A DNA stretch of 64,000 nt, taken from positions 124,001 to 188,000 of the forward strand of contig JBJKYL010000010.1 in the NCBI GenBank assembly GCA_045561055.1, given 5' to 3'. The notes below the pieces were generated by a model, which was not told the DNA's origin, ran no database searches, and saw only the letters and a program-made list of their open reading frames with translations. Numbering within the stretch: the first letter of the stretch is position 1; every line of letters begins with the position of its first letter. This stretch comes from SMWC01 sp045561055. Lineage in GTDB: Bacteria > Pseudomonadota > Gammaproteobacteria > Steroidobacterales > Rariloculaceae. Below are positions 41,876 through 51,815 of the stretch, piece by piece. Made by a program: the position numbers and the translations under genes.

Positions 41876-42588
41876 CGTGCGAGTACCTCTCGTTGGGCCT
41901 CCAACAATTGCTCGGTGCCCATCGTCGCTAGATCGAGCAGAAGATCGAGCTCGCCGCGCTGGAAGGCGTGTCCCTCAGCTGTTCCTTGTATTTCTATAAA
42001 GCCCCCCGCTTCATTCATGACGACGTTCATGTCGGTCTCGGCCACGGCATCCTCGGCGTAATCGAGATCGAGTACCGGTAAGCCGTTAAAAATTCCGACA
42101 GATATGGCTGCGACTTGTCCATGGATGGGAGATTGATCGAGTTGTCCCCGTGAAACGAGATTCTGTATTGCGAGGGCAAGCGCGACATAACCGCCGGTGA
42201 TTGAGGCGGTACGGGTACCGCCATCGGCCTGCAAGACATCACAATCAACGGTAATTGTGCGCTCGCCGAGCGCTGCGCGATCGATTACAGCGCGTAAACT
42301 ACGACCAATGAGGCGTTGTATCTCCATCGTTCGGCCACTTTGTTTGCCGCGGGCTGCCTCGCGAGAATTTCGCGTATGCGTAGAGCGTGGGAGCATTCCG
42401 TACTCAGCTGTAATCCAACCCTCGGATTTGCCCTTAAGAAAATGCGGAACCTTGGATTCGACAGATGCTGTGGTGAGTATGCGTGTATGGCCGAACTCAA
42501 CGAGTACCGAACCCTCAGCATGCTGAGTGAACTCGGGGGTAAAACGTATAGGACGCATTTGTTTGGCGCTTCGGCCGCTGGGACGCAA
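41872..42588 (-). CDS. rph: Ribonuclease PH
   Basis: A 238-residue phosphorolytic exoribonuclease that trims tRNA 3' ends. Family motifs include [59 protein letters not shown] and [19 protein letters not shown]. The coding region starts with a TTG at 42588: AAGGA lies at suitable spacing and the product then begins with the family sequence [13 protein letters not shown]. An ATG ten codons later would remove conserved residues. It is full length, unlike the frameshifted rph of E. coli K-12. rdgB overlaps its stop, and yicC is divergent across 206 bp. Confidence 0.94.
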   Translation of the reverse strand: MRPSGRSAKQMRPIRFTPEFTQHAEGSVLVEFGHTRILTTASVESKVPHFLKGKSEGWITAEYGMLPRSTHTRNSREAARGKQSGRTMEIQRLIGRSLRAVIDRAALGERTITVDCDVLQADGGTRTASITGGYVALALAIQNLVSRGQLDQSPIHGQVAAISVGIFNGLPVLDLDYAEDAVAETDMNVVMNEAGGFIEIQGTAEGHAFQRGELDLLLDLATMGTEQLLEAQREVLAR

Positions 42589-42794
42589 TTTGATATCCTT
42601 ATTTTTAGTTTAGCTTCCGAAAACCTATTGTGGGTGTTGTCAGCGGGGTGCTAGCCTACACATCGTAGCGCGGCTGCGCCGGTATTGAAACTGTGAGGGG
42701 CATTATTTGCTGACTATAAATTCATCTCGCTCTTCCACATATTTTAGACTTAGATCTGTACACATGTCGGGGAACCCCTTCAGGAATTAACGCA

Positions 42795-43661
42795 ATGGCT
42801 AGCAGTATGACAGGCTTCGCCACAGAGGAAACGGTAATTGGCTCGTACCGGTTCGTCTGGGAGGTACGCAGCGTAAACCATCGTTTTCTGGATATCAGTT
42901 TGCGTTTGCCGGAGGAGATGCGATCGTTTGAGTCGCTTTGCCGTAAATTAGTCGGTGCCGCACTGGGTCGCGGTAAGGTTGATTGCTCACTAAGAATATC
43001 CACGCTAGAGCAGGATGCCGGGTCGGCGGTTGTTCGGAAATCCGCGTTGGAATCCCTCAAGAAACTCGAGGGACAGATTTACCAGAAGTTTCCGGAGGTA
43101 CGAGAGCTAACGGTCGGAGAGATTCTGCGGTGGCCTGGCGTTATCGAAGACAAGCGGCCGGAATTCTCGGCATTGAGTGAGCCGTTGACAGCTAGTTTTT
43201 CAGTGGCGCTTGCTTCTCTCAGCGACGCGCGGCAACGAGAGGGCGGACGTTTGTGCGAGATGCTCTTCAAGCGTTGTAACGCGATTGAGAAGATAATCGC
43301 TGACCTTGGGCCGCGTTTACCTGCGGCACAGGCACGCTACCGCGAAAAACTAATGGAGAGATTGGATAGGCTCGATATCGACCACGACCATGCTCGGCTT
43401 GAACAGGAACTCGCTTTGTTAGCACAGCGGCTTGACGTCACTGAGGAACTTGATCGGCTCGCTATTCATGTAAGCGAAGTGCGTGAGGTGCTTGATCGAG
43501 ATGAGCCGATCGGCCGCAGGCTCGATTTCCTCATGCAGGAACTGAACCGCGAGGCTAATACACTATCCTCTAAATCGCAGGATGAGGAACTGACTCGTGC
43601 GGGAGTTGAACTTAAAGTTCTCATTGAGCAGATGCGTGAGCAGGTACAAAATCTCGAATAA
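42795..43661 (+). CDS. yicC: YicC family endoribonuclease-like protein
   Basis: A 288-residue protein of the YicC/YloC family. The start MASSMTGFATEETVIGSY and the signature WEVRSVNHRFLDISLRLPEE are typical, and the C-terminal DUF1732 part ends with FLMQELNREANTLSSKSQ. E. coli YicC has been reported to affect RNA turnover, and homologues act as endoribonucleases; the catalytic residues cannot be verified here. AGGA precedes the ATG. It is divergent from rph and 41 bp upstream of gmk, as in many gammaproteobacteria. It is the first gene of the 19-kb plus-strand run. Confidence 0.92.
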   Translation: MASSMTGFATEETVIGSYRFVWEVRSVNHRFLDISLRLPEEMRSFESLCRKLVGAALGRGKVDCSLRISTLEQDAGSAVVRKSALESLKKLEGQIYQKFPEVRELTVGEILRWPGVIEDKRPEFSALSEPLTASFSVALASLSDARQREGGRLCEMLFKRCNAIEKIIADLGPRLPAAQARYREKLMERLDRLDIDHDHARLEQELALLAQRLDVTEELDRLAIHVSEVREVLDRDEPIGRRLDFLMQELNREANTLSSKSQDEELTRAGVELKVLIEQMREQVQNLE

Positions 43662-43702
43662 TTACCACTATTATCCCCGTATCTAAAATTTCGGAGTAAC
43701 TT

Positions 43703-44329
43703 GTGACCAAACCCGGTCAACTCATTGTTTTAACCGCACCGTCTGGCGCTGGTAAGACGACACTTGTGCACAAGCTGCTCGATAGTGAAATCGACCTTAC
43801 ATTCTCAGTTTCCTATACGACACGGTCGCAACGAGATACTGAAGTCGATGGTAAGGATTACTTTTTTGTCAGCGAGGAGGATTTTGCCGAGATGCGGCTT
43901 TGCGGCGCGTTTCTTGAGTATGCAGAAGTTTTCGGTAACTGGTACGGTACAAGTGTAGACCACGTTCAGTCACTGCTCGACGCGGGACAGTCGGTGTTGT
44001 TAGAAATTGACTGGCAGGGGGCTGAGCAGGTACGACAGCAATGTTCCGATGCGATTTCTGTTTTTATCATGCCGCCGAGTCAGTCCGAGCTCGAACAACG
44101 CTTGCGTGGCCGAAACACTGATTCTGAAGAAGTGATTCAGTTTCGTCTAAGCCAGGCGCTTGACGACATGAAACATTGGGATGAATTCGGTTATATCGTG
44201 GTCAACGATAAACTTGAGACCGCTACGGCTGAATTATCGGCGGTCATTACCGATGGGGGCGTTAAAAATCGGACAAACGATTCCGAAATCCGTACAAGGG
44301 TAGAGGAAATCCTGGCAAGCGGATCATAG
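43703..44329 (+). CDS. gmk: Guanylate kinase
   Basis: A 208-residue kinase that phosphorylates GMP to GDP. It has the P-loop [17 protein letters not shown] at the N-terminus, the GMP-binding [20 protein letters not shown] and [14 protein letters not shown], and [16 protein letters not shown]. The start codon is GTG at 43703 with GGAG about eight bases upstream. In E. coli it lies near rpoZ and spoT as here. The enzyme is a known ppGpp target in several phyla, though less so in gammaproteobacteria, so regulatory significance of the linkage is uncertain. Confidence 0.96.
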   Translation: MTKPGQLIVLTAPSGAGKTTLVHKLLDSEIDLTFSVSYTTRSQRDTEVDGKDYFFVSEEDFAEMRLCGAFLEYAEVFGNWYGTSVDHVQSLLDAGQSVLLEIDWQGAEQVRQQCSDAISVFIMPPSQSELEQRLRGRNTDSEEVIQFRLSQALDDMKHWDEFGYIVVNDKLETATAELSAVITDGGVKNRTNDSEIRTRVEEILASGS

Positions 44330-44450
44330 CTATGGCCGTTTTTTTCGCGCTCGCAGCTACCCGGGGCCACCACATGTGAATTCATATCTAGCGATCTCGG
44401 CAGTTGTTGCAGTACACTGGCGAAAAGACATAGTCCAAGGAGTCTTCGGA

Positions 44451-44744
44451 ATGGCCCGAATAACAGTTGAAGACTGTAGCAAAAAAATCCCAAATATGTT
44501 CCAGCTGGTGCTTGTAGCCTCCAAGCGTGCGCGTCAATTAGCGAATGGTGCGGAGCCTATGATTGGTTGGGAAAACGATAAACCCACGGTAGTAGCGCTG
44601 CGCGAAATTGCAGAGGGTTATGTTACTGAGAGTGTTCTTACGGAGCGGGACCAGCCAATAGAAGATCTAATTGACCTTGACTCGACCTCTTCGGATGTCT
44701 CTGAGGACCGGCTGGCTACACGCCCGATTTCCATCCGCGATTGA
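44451..44744 (+). CDS. rpoZ: RNA polymerase omega subunit
   Basis: A 97-residue subunit with the typical start [20 protein letters not shown] and the conserved [12 protein letters not shown] and [20 protein letters not shown] core, read here as [16 protein letters not shown]. Omega helps assemble the beta' subunit and forms one ppGpp binding site in E. coli. The ATG at 44451 has AAGGAG about eight bases upstream. The open frame continues 25 codons further up, but that part is not family-like. It sits between gmk and spoT, 121 bp after gmk, so a separate promoter is possible. Confidence 0.95.
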   Translation: MARITVEDCSKKIPNMFQLVLVASKRARQLANGAEPMIGWENDKPTVVALREIAEGYVTESVLTERDQPIEDLIDLDSTSSDVSEDRLATRPISIRD

Positions 44745-44799
44745 TGCGGGATAGCTGATAGGTTTCGCGTCTCGCTTCCCGTGATGAAGTGAAGTCACC

Positions 44800-46956
44800 A
44801 TGGATTACGGTGCTGTCATCCGCGACCATCTGCCTTTTGTCCGGCGTGGCGATGAGTTTGAAGCTCTACTGAAGGAACTCGAAAAATACCTACCTGAGGA
44901 CGATGTAAGTAGCATAATCGTTGCGTACGAGTTCTGTGCGAAAGCCCACGAGGGACAGGAGCGACTCAGTGGGGCTCCGTACATCACTCACCCGGTCGCA
45001 GTCGCAAAAATTCTTGCGGGGATGTACCTCGATGCGGACTCCATCAAGGCCGCACTATTGCATGATGTGTTGGAAGATACGCCCTGTACTTTGCGCGACG
45101 TGGAGAAGAAATTCGGGCAGGCCGTTGCCCTGCTCGTCAACGGTGTTAGCAAGCTCGATAAATTGCGTTTTGACAATGCGGCCGAAGCGCAGGCAGAAAA
45201 TTTTCGCAAGATGCTTTTGGCGATGGTCAAAGATATTCGGGTCATACTTGTCAAACTCGCGGATCGTACTCATAACATGAGGACCATCGACGCTCTCGAG
45301 CCAGCAAGGCAACGGCGTATCGCAAAAGAGACCCTCGAAATTTACGCTCCTATCGCCAATCGTCTCGGCATCTACAGTTTGAAAATCGAACTCGAGGACC
45401 TCGCCTTTAAGGCCTATTATCCGTTCCGTTATCGTGTCCTAAAGCGTGCGGTGAGCCAGGCAAGCGGAAGCCAAAAGCAGTTTTTGCGAAAGATAGGGGG
45501 TAACTTGCGCAAGAACTTGGCTGATCAAGGCCTCAATGGCGAACTCGTGGCTAGGGAGAAACCTATCTACGCCATTTATTCCAAAATGCGTAGGAAGCAT
45601 CTTCATCTTGCTAATATCGTCGATGTTTTCGGTGTGCGCATCATCGTCCCGGATATTGATAGTTGTTACCGAGTGTTAGGCCTCTGCCACCAGCTCTACA
45701 GGCCGATGCCTGGTCGTTTCAAGGATTACATTTCTATACCACGTGTTAATGGATATCAGTCTCTTCACACTACTCTGTTTGGGCCCGGTGGTACGCCGCT
45801 CGAAGTTCAGATTAGAACAAATGATATGAATCAGGTTGCCGAGCGCGGAATCGCTGCGCACTGGCAATACAAAGCCGTCGATAAGCAAACTTATGACGCA
45901 GAAGAACGAGCAAGAGGGTGGCTCACTGGTCTCATAGAGATGCAGAAGTCGGCGAACTCGGAGGAGTTTCTCGAGACCGTTAAGGTTGATCTTTTCCCCG
46001 ATAAGGTCTACGTGTTTACCCCGCTGGGCGACATCATGCGCCTCCCACGTGGTGCTACTGCGGTAGATTTTGCTTACTCGGTGCATACTGATGTAGGTAA
46101 TCGGTGCGTTGCCGCTAAGATCGATCGTCGCCTCGTGCCGCTTAAGACCGCGCTGAATAATGGAGTTAGCGTAGAGATTTTGACGGCACGTGGAGCTAAA
46201 CCGAATCCGACTTGGGTCAACTTTGTTGCGACAGCAAAAGCGCGGAATGCGATCCGTGCTTACCTTAAGGGACTCAAGCAAGACGAAGCGCGGCAGTTAG
46301 GCAGGCGTCTTCTCAGCCAAGCCTTGCGACCTTATTCTTTAGATTTGCGCCGGTTGCGTAAGGCGCAAATTGTGCCGTTTCTTAAAGAGTTACAAGTCCA
46401 GGACATGGAGGTCGTTTACGAGGAGCTTGGTCTCGGAGAGCGTTTAGCTCCCATACTGGCCGGTATGCTCGCGCAGACGGAGGCGTCCGAAGAAGGCGAA
46501 GCCAGTGGCAAACTCAAGCCGCTCGAAATCTCCGGCTCCGAAGGACTCGTGGTTAGTTATGCTCACTGCTGTAATCCTATTCCGGGTGACGAAATAATAG
46601 GCTTCATGTCCACGGGGCGCGGTATCGTAATTCATCGCACGAATTGCCACAATGTTATCGAAGATAGGAAAAATGCTGCTAAGTGGATTCCGGTTGACTG
46701 GCAAAGCGGAATCAAAGGCGAGTACCAGACTGAAATCTTTGTCAAAACGCTGGATCGTGTCGGCTTGCTCGCTGAGGTAGCGGGGAGAATTTCTGCAACG
46801 CAGAGCAACATCGATAGTGTCACCGTTGAGGCGGACGGTGATGCTGCTACTCTGTCATTCCGGTTAAACGTTCGCGATCGTATACATCTAGCTAAGGTCA
46901 TTCGCGGTATCCGCTCGAATCCAGGTGTAGTGCGCGTTAGTCGCGCTGCCGGATGA
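44800..46956 (+). CDS. spoT: SpoT, bifunctional (p)ppGpp synthetase/hydrolase
   Basis: A 718-residue RelA/SpoT protein. The hydrolase HD domain is intact: HEGQERLSGAPYITHP (about residues 50-65), ALLHDVLEDTPC with His-Asp at about 88-89, and KLADRTHNMRTIDAL. The synthetase domain has GRFKDYISIPRVNGYQSLHT, so synthesis is likely too. A TGS domain (VYVFTPLGDIMRLPRGATAV), a zinc-finger-like helical region with YAHCCNPIPGDEIIGF, and a C-terminal ACT domain (VGLLAEVAGRISATQSNIDS) follow. No relA is in the window. It lies 55 bp after rpoZ in the gmk-rpoZ-spoT-ridA-recG series. Confidence 0.96.
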   Translation: MDYGAVIRDHLPFVRRGDEFEALLKELEKYLPEDDVSSIIVAYEFCAKAHEGQERLSGAPYITHPVAVAKILAGMYLDADSIKAALLHDVLEDTPCTLRDVEKKFGQAVALLVNGVSKLDKLRFDNAAEAQAENFRKMLLAMVKDIRVILVKLADRTHNMRTIDALEPARQRRIAKETLEIYAPIANRLGIYSLKIELEDLAFKAYYPFRYRVLKRAVSQASGSQKQFLRKIGGNLRKNLADQGLNGELVAREKPIYAIYSKMRRKHLHLANIVDVFGVRIIVPDIDSCYRVLGLCHQLYRPMPGRFKDYISIPRVNGYQSLHTTLFGPGGTPLEVQIRTNDMNQVAERGIAAHWQYKAVDKQTYDAEERARGWLTGLIEMQKSANSEEFLETVKVDLFPDKVYVFTPLGDIMRLPRGATAVDFAYSVHTDVGNRCVAAKIDRRLVPLKTALNNGVSVEILTARGAKPNPTWVNFVATAKARNAIRAYLKGLKQDEARQLGRRLLSQALRPYSLDLRRLRKAQIVPFLKELQVQDMEVVYEELGLGERLAPILAGMLAQTEASEEGEASGKLKPLEISGSEGLVVSYAHCCNPIPGDEIIGFMSTGRGIVIHRTNCHNVIEDRKNAAKWIPVDWQSGIKGEYQTEIFVKTLDRVGLLAEVAGRISATQSNIDSVTVEADGDAATLSFRLNVRDRIHLAKVIRGIRSNPGVVRVSRAAG

Positions 46957-46972
46957 TCGAGAAGTCATTACG

Positions 46973-47353
46973 GTGCCGAAACAAACAGTTTTTACGAACA
47001 ACGCTCCTGCGGCGATTGGGACATATAGCCAGGCCGTTCGTGCTGGAAATACCGTATACCTCTCTGGCCAGATAGCATTGCACCCTCAAACTATGGAACT
47101 CGTGGATGATAGCAGCGATGCGCAAATTCGCCAGGTATTCGATAATCTTGCGGCTGTCGCAGCAGCAGCTGGTGCTACTTTGGCAGACGTTGCGAAACTA
47201 ACCGTTTATTTAGCTGATCTCGATGATTTTGCTGTCGTAAATAAAATTATGAAAGAGTATTTTTCGGAGCCCTATCCGGCTCGGGTAGCCATAGGCGTTG
47301 GAAACCTTCCCAAAGGCGCTGCTGTCCAAATTGACGCTATCCTAGTTGTCTAA
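46973..47353 (+). CDS. ridA: RidA family reactive enamine/imine deaminase
   Basis: A 126-residue YjgF/RidA protein that hydrolyses 2-aminoacrylate released by PLP enzymes, protecting them from damage. It has the typical start PAAIGTYSQAVRAGNTVYLS, the mid-region ATLADVAKLTVYLADLDDF and the active-site Arg and Glu/Asp region ARVAIGVGNLPKGAAVQID. The start is GTG at 46973. It lies between spoT and recG, as seen in several gammaproteobacteria. The recG frame begins inside its last codons if the TTG start of recG is correct. Confidence 0.94.
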   Translation: MPKQTVFTNNAPAAIGTYSQAVRAGNTVYLSGQIALHPQTMELVDDSSDAQIRQVFDNLAAVAAAAGATLADVAKLTVYLADLDDFAVVNKIMKEYFSEPYPARVAIGVGNLPKGAAVQIDAILVV

Positions 47354-49472
47354 ACTGCTCCACGTGGCTCCCGCGACTGATTCTGAATCGAAGTCCTCCG
47401 CACTGAGCGGTACGTTAGAGCAATCTGTGATGGACCTTCGCGGTGTTGGCCCGCGGCTTGCAGAGCGGCTATTGCGCCTCGGCGTACAAACTATAGGTGA
47501 ACTTTTGTACCTACTACCGGTTCGCTATGAAGACCGCACTGAACTGCGGCGGCTTGGAGGTCTCCAATCTGGTGAGAAGGTTCTCGTCGAAGGCAAAATT
47601 GAGTTGACGGAAATCATTTATCGTGGCCGTCGCGCCATGCTAACTAGAATCACAGATGGGACAGGTATGCTATCCCTACGTTTTTTCTATTTCTCGCGCG
47701 CTCAGCAGAAGAATCTTAAGCGTGGCGCGAGTCTGCGTTGTTTTGGCGAGATCCGCGCTGGTTCGGTAGGCCTCGAAATGGTCCATCCAGAGTATCGTCT
47801 AGTGGGCCCAGATACGGCGCCCCCGAGTAAGACGTTGACCCCCGTTTATCCATTGACAGAGGGGTTACATCAGCAGCGGCTGCGGTTACTGGTAGCGCAG
47901 GCATTGGATCATCTGGAGCAGGTTCCGCTATGCGATTATCTTTCGGATCGTCTACCGGCTGATGCACTGAAGCTTAAGGAAGCGCTGCGATTCCTGCATA
48001 GTCCACCGCAGGGAACGCAGGTTAAGTCGCTCAGCGCGCGCCGGCATCCATGCCAGTTGCGGTTAGCACTAGAGGAGCTTGTTGCGCAGCGGTTATGTTT
48101 ACTACGGATCAACCTGGGCCGTCAACGGGAGGAGGCTGTTCCTATAACAGAGGGGCGAGAACTCGTGCATAAATTCCGTGACCAATTACCCTTTAATTTC
48201 ACAGATGCGCAGGATCGGGCTCTGACGACGATCCTCAAAGATCTGTACCTCAACAAGCCGATGCATCGGCTTCTGCAAGGCGATGTCGGCTCGGGGAAAA
48301 CTGTTGTTGCGGCAGCGGCAGCCATCGCAAGTGCTGCAAGTGGGTTGCAAACCGCTGTGATGGCGCCGACGGAATTATTGGCTGAACAACATTACGCAAA
48401 CTTCTGTGCGTGGCTTGAGCCGCTTGGTATCGACGTCGTGTATTTAGGGGGTTCTGTGTCAGGAGTAGCACGGTCAGACTCGTTAGCGCAGATCGCGACC
48501 GGCAGTGTGCCTATAATTGTGGGTACACATGCACTATTTCAGAAAGAAGTTCGTTTTCAACACCTGGCATTGGTTGTCGTCGACGAGCAGCACCGTTTCG
48601 GTGTCGATCAACGTCTAGAACTTAAGCTCAAAGGTAAGGACGGCAAGGTCTCTCCGCACCAACTCGTTATGACCGCGACCCCGATCCCGCGGACACTCGC
48701 AATGACGGCTTATGCAGATCTCGACTGTTCTATCATCGATGAACTACCCGGCGGCCGGCAGCCTGTCCAGACCGTCGTAATCCCCGACCGTAAGCGGATA
48801 GAGCTTGTGCAGCGTGTTTTCAGGCACTGTCAGCGCGGTGAACAAGTGTATTGGGTTTGTCCACTAATAGAAGAATCTGAAACTATCGATTCACAGGCAA
48901 TCGAAAAGGTTGGGCAAGAACTGAAGGAAGCGTTACCTGAGCTATCCATCGAGTTGCTGCATGGTCGGATGAAATCGTTTGCTAAGGATCGGGTCATGCG
49001 CAGTTTTAAAGCTGGCGATATCGATGTTCTAGTAGCGACGACAGTGATCGAGGTAGGCGTCGACGTGCCAAATGCTACGCTCATGGTTGTTGAAAACTCC
49101 GAACGAATGGGCCTAGCGCAATTACATCAGCTCCGTGGGCGGGTCGGTAGGGGAACAACAGCTTCAAGCTGTGTCCTTTTCTACAAGGCACCACTATCCG
49201 AACTTGCGCGCGCGCGACTTAGCGTAATGCGGGAAACTACCGACGGGTTCAAAATCGCTGAGAGAGATCTCGAGCTTCGAGGTCCTGGCGAAGTTCTTGG
49301 TACGCGCCAGACAGGTGTGATTCAATTGAAGATTGCGGATCTCGTTCGCGACGCGCATCTTTTACCTGAGGTCATTCGGTTGTCCGACGAACTTATCGAG
49401 AAGTATCCGCAGCGGGTAGAACCCCTGATAAAACGTTGGCTCAGCGGCCAGCCCCACTACGCAAAAGTTTAG
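47346..49472 (+). CDS. recG: ATP-dependent DNA helicase RecG
   Basis: A 708-residue branched-DNA helicase that reverses stalled replication forks. The N-terminal wedge domain shows RGVGPRLAERLLRLGVQTIG. The helicase core has Walker A LLQGDVGSGKTVVAAAAA, the DEQH box VVVDEQHRFGVDQR, TATPIPRTLAMTAYADLD, and motif VI QLRGRVGRG. The start is a TTG at 47346 that overlaps the ridA stop. A later ATG at 47430 would leave only about four residues before the conserved GVG, shorter than in E. coli, so the TTG is favoured, although its ribosome site is poor. Confidence 0.94.
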   Translation: MSKLLHVAPATDSESKSSALSGTLEQSVMDLRGVGPRLAERLLRLGVQTIGELLYLLPVRYEDRTELRRLGGLQSGEKVLVEGKIELTEIIYRGRRAMLTRITDGTGMLSLRFFYFSRAQQKNLKRGASLRCFGEIRAGSVGLEMVHPEYRLVGPDTAPPSKTLTPVYPLTEGLHQQRLRLLVAQALDHLEQVPLCDYLSDRLPADALKLKEALRFLHSPPQGTQVKSLSARRHPCQLRLALEELVAQRLCLLRINLGRQREEAVPITEGRELVHKFRDQLPFNFTDAQDRALTTILKDLYLNKPMHRLLQGDVGSGKTVVAAAAAIASAASGLQTAVMAPTELLAEQHYANFCAWLEPLGIDVVYLGGSVSGVARSDSLAQIATGSVPIIVGTHALFQKEVRFQHLALVVVDEQHRFGVDQRLELKLKGKDGKVSPHQLVMTATPIPRTLAMTAYADLDCSIIDELPGGRQPVQTVVIPDRKRIELVQRVFRHCQRGEQVYWVCPLIEESETIDSQAIEKVGQELKEALPELSIELLHGRMKSFAKDRVMRSFKAGDIDVLVATTVIEVGVDVPNATLMVVENSERMGLAQLHQLRGRVGRGTTASSCVLFYKAPLSELARARLSVMRETTDGFKIAERDLELRGPGEVLGTRQTGVIQLKIADLVRDAHLLPEVIRLSDELIEKYPQRVEPLIKRWLSGQPHYAKV

Positions 49473-49642
49473 GGTTTGTTGAGAGGTCTTCAGATGGGCT
49501 GATATTGCGAAAGATATAAACTCAAAATGCGCTGTTTCACTGATCCTTGCCTTACTCCGGTTTCCGAAGGAGGATCCTTGGAGGCGTGATTGTCTGTCTC
49601 CTTTTCAAAGGTCATGTGTTCTCATAATACAATGGGTGCCAT

Positions 49643-50587
49643 ATGCTCGGGCCGACTACTAATAAAACATCAAAAATTTGTCTTGCTTTCTTGCGCGCGC
49701 GTGCGATCCCGCTGTTGGCCTATCTTGCCTATTTTTTCAAACAATGCGGTGCTTATTCGAGGTTAGTGCGGCTGCATAAGCCAATCGGAATATGGCTATT
49801 GATGTGGCCTACAGTCTGGGCATTGTGGATTGCTGCGGAGGGGATACCCGAAAGCCGCATGCTGTTAGTTTTTGTTACGGGCACCATTGTTCTGCGCTCG
49901 GCGGGTTGCATCATCAACGACTATGCGGACCGGTTTATCGATCCGCATGTCGAGCGTACTCGCGATAGGCCATTAGCAACAGGCGAAGTCTCAGTGGGTG
50001 GAGCTCTTACCATCTTCGGTGTTCTCATGCTAATTGGTCTAGGTCTTGTACTGATGCTAAATCGGTTAACTCAGTTGCTGGCATGCTTCGGCGCAATTGT
50101 CACTATTGTTTATCCATTCACGAAGCGATTTATCTCAGCTCCCCAATTTGTATTGGGGATTGCATTTTCTTGGGGAGTGCCTATGGCTTTCGCTGCGCAG
50201 CTCGGCGAAGTGCCGCGCGTCGGTTGGTTATTGTTTGTAGTCACGATGAGCTGGGTTTTAATCTACGATACCGAGTACGCGATGGCAGATAGAGAAGATG
50301 ATCTCAAGCTCGGCGTAAGCTCAACTGCGATACTTTTCGGAGATATGGACCGAGTGTTAGTTGGTGTGATGCAGCTGTTGTTCTTGGCTGGGCTCTTCCT
50401 CGTGGGGCAAATAGTGGAACTAAGAACCTCATTCCTAGCTTCCCTCGTACCAGTGGGGGCCCTGATGCTCTACCAGCAGTACCTTATAAGAGAGCGCGAC
50501 CCGCAAAAGTGTTTTTACGCGTTTCTTAACAACGCTTGGACCGGTGGCTTCGTTTTCGCTGGCATTGTCCTCCATTATTGTCTGTGA
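49643..50587 (+). CDS. ubiA: 4-hydroxybenzoate octaprenyltransferase UbiA
   Basis: A 314-residue integral membrane prenyltransferase that attaches the polyprenyl chain to 4-hydroxybenzoate, the first membrane step of ubiquinone synthesis. Both Asp-rich Mg-diphosphate motifs are present: CIINDYADRFIDPHVERTRD and YDTEYAMADREDDLKLGVSS. LHKPIGIWLLMWPTVWALWI and STAILFGDMDRVLVG match E. coli UbiA closely. About eight hydrophobic segments follow. The N-terminus is about 30 residues longer than in E. coli, so a later start is possible. ubiC is not adjacent; recG lies 170 bp upstream. Confidence 0.95.
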   Translation: MLGPTTNKTSKICLAFLRARAIPLLAYLAYFFKQCGAYSRLVRLHKPIGIWLLMWPTVWALWIAAEGIPESRMLLVFVTGTIVLRSAGCIINDYADRFIDPHVERTRDRPLATGEVSVGGALTIFGVLMLIGLGLVLMLNRLTQLLACFGAIVTIVYPFTKRFISAPQFVLGIAFSWGVPMAFAAQLGEVPRVGWLLFVVTMSWVLIYDTEYAMADREDDLKLGVSSTAILFGDMDRVLVGVMQLLFLAGLFLVGQIVELRTSFLASLVPVGALMLYQQYLIRERDPQKCFYAFLNNAWTGGFVFAGIVLHYCL

Positions 50588-50751
50588 TTGTTCTAAGCTG
50601 TGTTGCGCCGAACTATTGCGAATAGGTTATATCGATTGGATGACAGATGATCGACAACAATGTTACGCGCTTCAACAGAGATTTAAGTTGACAGACTCAA
50701 ATAGATTTCTAAGCTATCGTTCAACCATGGCGATCGGGAAGTGAGCACAAC

Positions 50752-51789
50752 ATGCCTGCTATTCGTACTAATATCCAATCTATCGATTCCAAAGAATTGC
50801 AGCTCGCAGGACTAGAAATCTCCAGCCATCCCCGAAGCGATTGGACGGTTGCCGAAGTAAAACAATTGTTCGTACTACCGTTCAATGACCTGTTATTCGC
50901 AGCCCAATGGGTGCACCGACAAGTATTTGATCCGAACGAAGTCCAGTTTTCCACTCTGTTATCTATCAAGACTGGAGCCTGCCCTGAGGATTGTGCCTAT
51001 TGCCCGCAAAGCGCCCGCTACGACACCGGCGTCGAAGTTGAATCTTTAATGTCGGTCTCAGCGGTAAAGGATGCTGCTAGGAAAGCCAGGGATGCCGGTG
51101 CCACTAGATTCTGTCTAGGCGCTGCTTATAGAGGACCAAAAAACCATCAGGTTAAACAAATCGGAAAGATGATTCGCGAGGTTCGCTCCCTAGGTCTTGA
51201 GACCTGCGCGACGCTCGGGCTTTTGACGGGCCCGCAGGCAAAGACGCTGGCTGACGCGGGGCTGGATTTTTATAATCACAATCTCGACACATCGTCGGAG
51301 TTTTATTCCGAGATAATTACCACGCGTCGTTTCGAAGACCGTTTGGAGACACTCGAACATGTGCGTGAGGCAGGTATGAAAGTCTGCTGTGGCGGAATAA
51401 TGGGTATGGGGGAGACGCGCGATGATCGAGCCAGCTTTCTGTGTACGCTCGCGACGTTACCGACACAGCCTGAGAGCGTACCAATCAATCAGCTTGTGCC
51501 CGTACCGGGGACGCCGCTTGCAGAATCAGATCCAGTAGATGGTATCGAGTTCGCGCGTACCATAGCGGTCGCTAGAATTCTCATGCCTCGGGCGCATGTG
51601 CGGCTTTCAGCCGGGCGATCGGATTTCAGCGACGAATTGCAGGCGTTATGTTTTGCTGCAGGCGCTAATTCCATCTTCTGTGGTGAGAAGCTACTTACGA
51701 CTGGAAATCCGGATACGCGCGCCGATCGGGTGCTCTTAGACCGTCTAGGTTTAAAACCGGAGGTGGAGACGGATATCGGTCCTATTTGA
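50752..51789 (+). CDS. bioB: Biotin synthase BioB
   Basis: A 345-residue radical SAM enzyme that inserts sulfur into dethiobiotin. The [4Fe-4S] cluster motif is in [20 protein letters not shown], and the [2Fe-2S] ligands are Cys in [19 protein letters not shown] and [13 protein letters not shown], with the Arg ligand in [13 protein letters not shown]. Length is typical. A TTGACA at 50688-50693 could be a -35, but the -10 partner is poor. I did not find an inverted repeat like the E. coli BirA operator upstream. Of the other biotin genes only bioC follows, overlapping or close to its stop. Confidence 0.96.
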   Translation: MPAIRTNIQSIDSKELQLAGLEISSHPRSDWTVAEVKQLFVLPFNDLLFAAQWVHRQVFDPNEVQFSTLLSIKTGACPEDCAYCPQSARYDTGVEVESLMSVSAVKDAARKARDAGATRFCLGAAYRGPKNHQVKQIGKMIREVRSLGLETCATLGLLTGPQAKTLADAGLDFYNHNLDTSSEFYSEIITTRRFEDRLETLEHVREAGMKVCCGGIMGMGETRDDRASFLCTLATLPTQPESVPINQLVPVPGTPLAESDPVDGIEFARTIAVARILMPRAHVRLSAGRSDFSDELQALCFAAGANSIFCGEKLLTTGNPDTRADRVLLDRLGLKPEVETDIGPI

Positions 51790-51815
51790 CCCTTTGTCCT
51801 AGTACAACCTTGTTT

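Noticed and set aside
45676..46281. 201-codon frame antisense to spoT
   Set aside because: It lies opposite the conserved synthetase and TGS coding region and its product resembles no family; a shadow of codon bias.
50588..50751. BirA operator upstream of bioB
   Set aside because: No inverted repeat resembling TTGTAAACC/GGTTTACAA was found in the gap.
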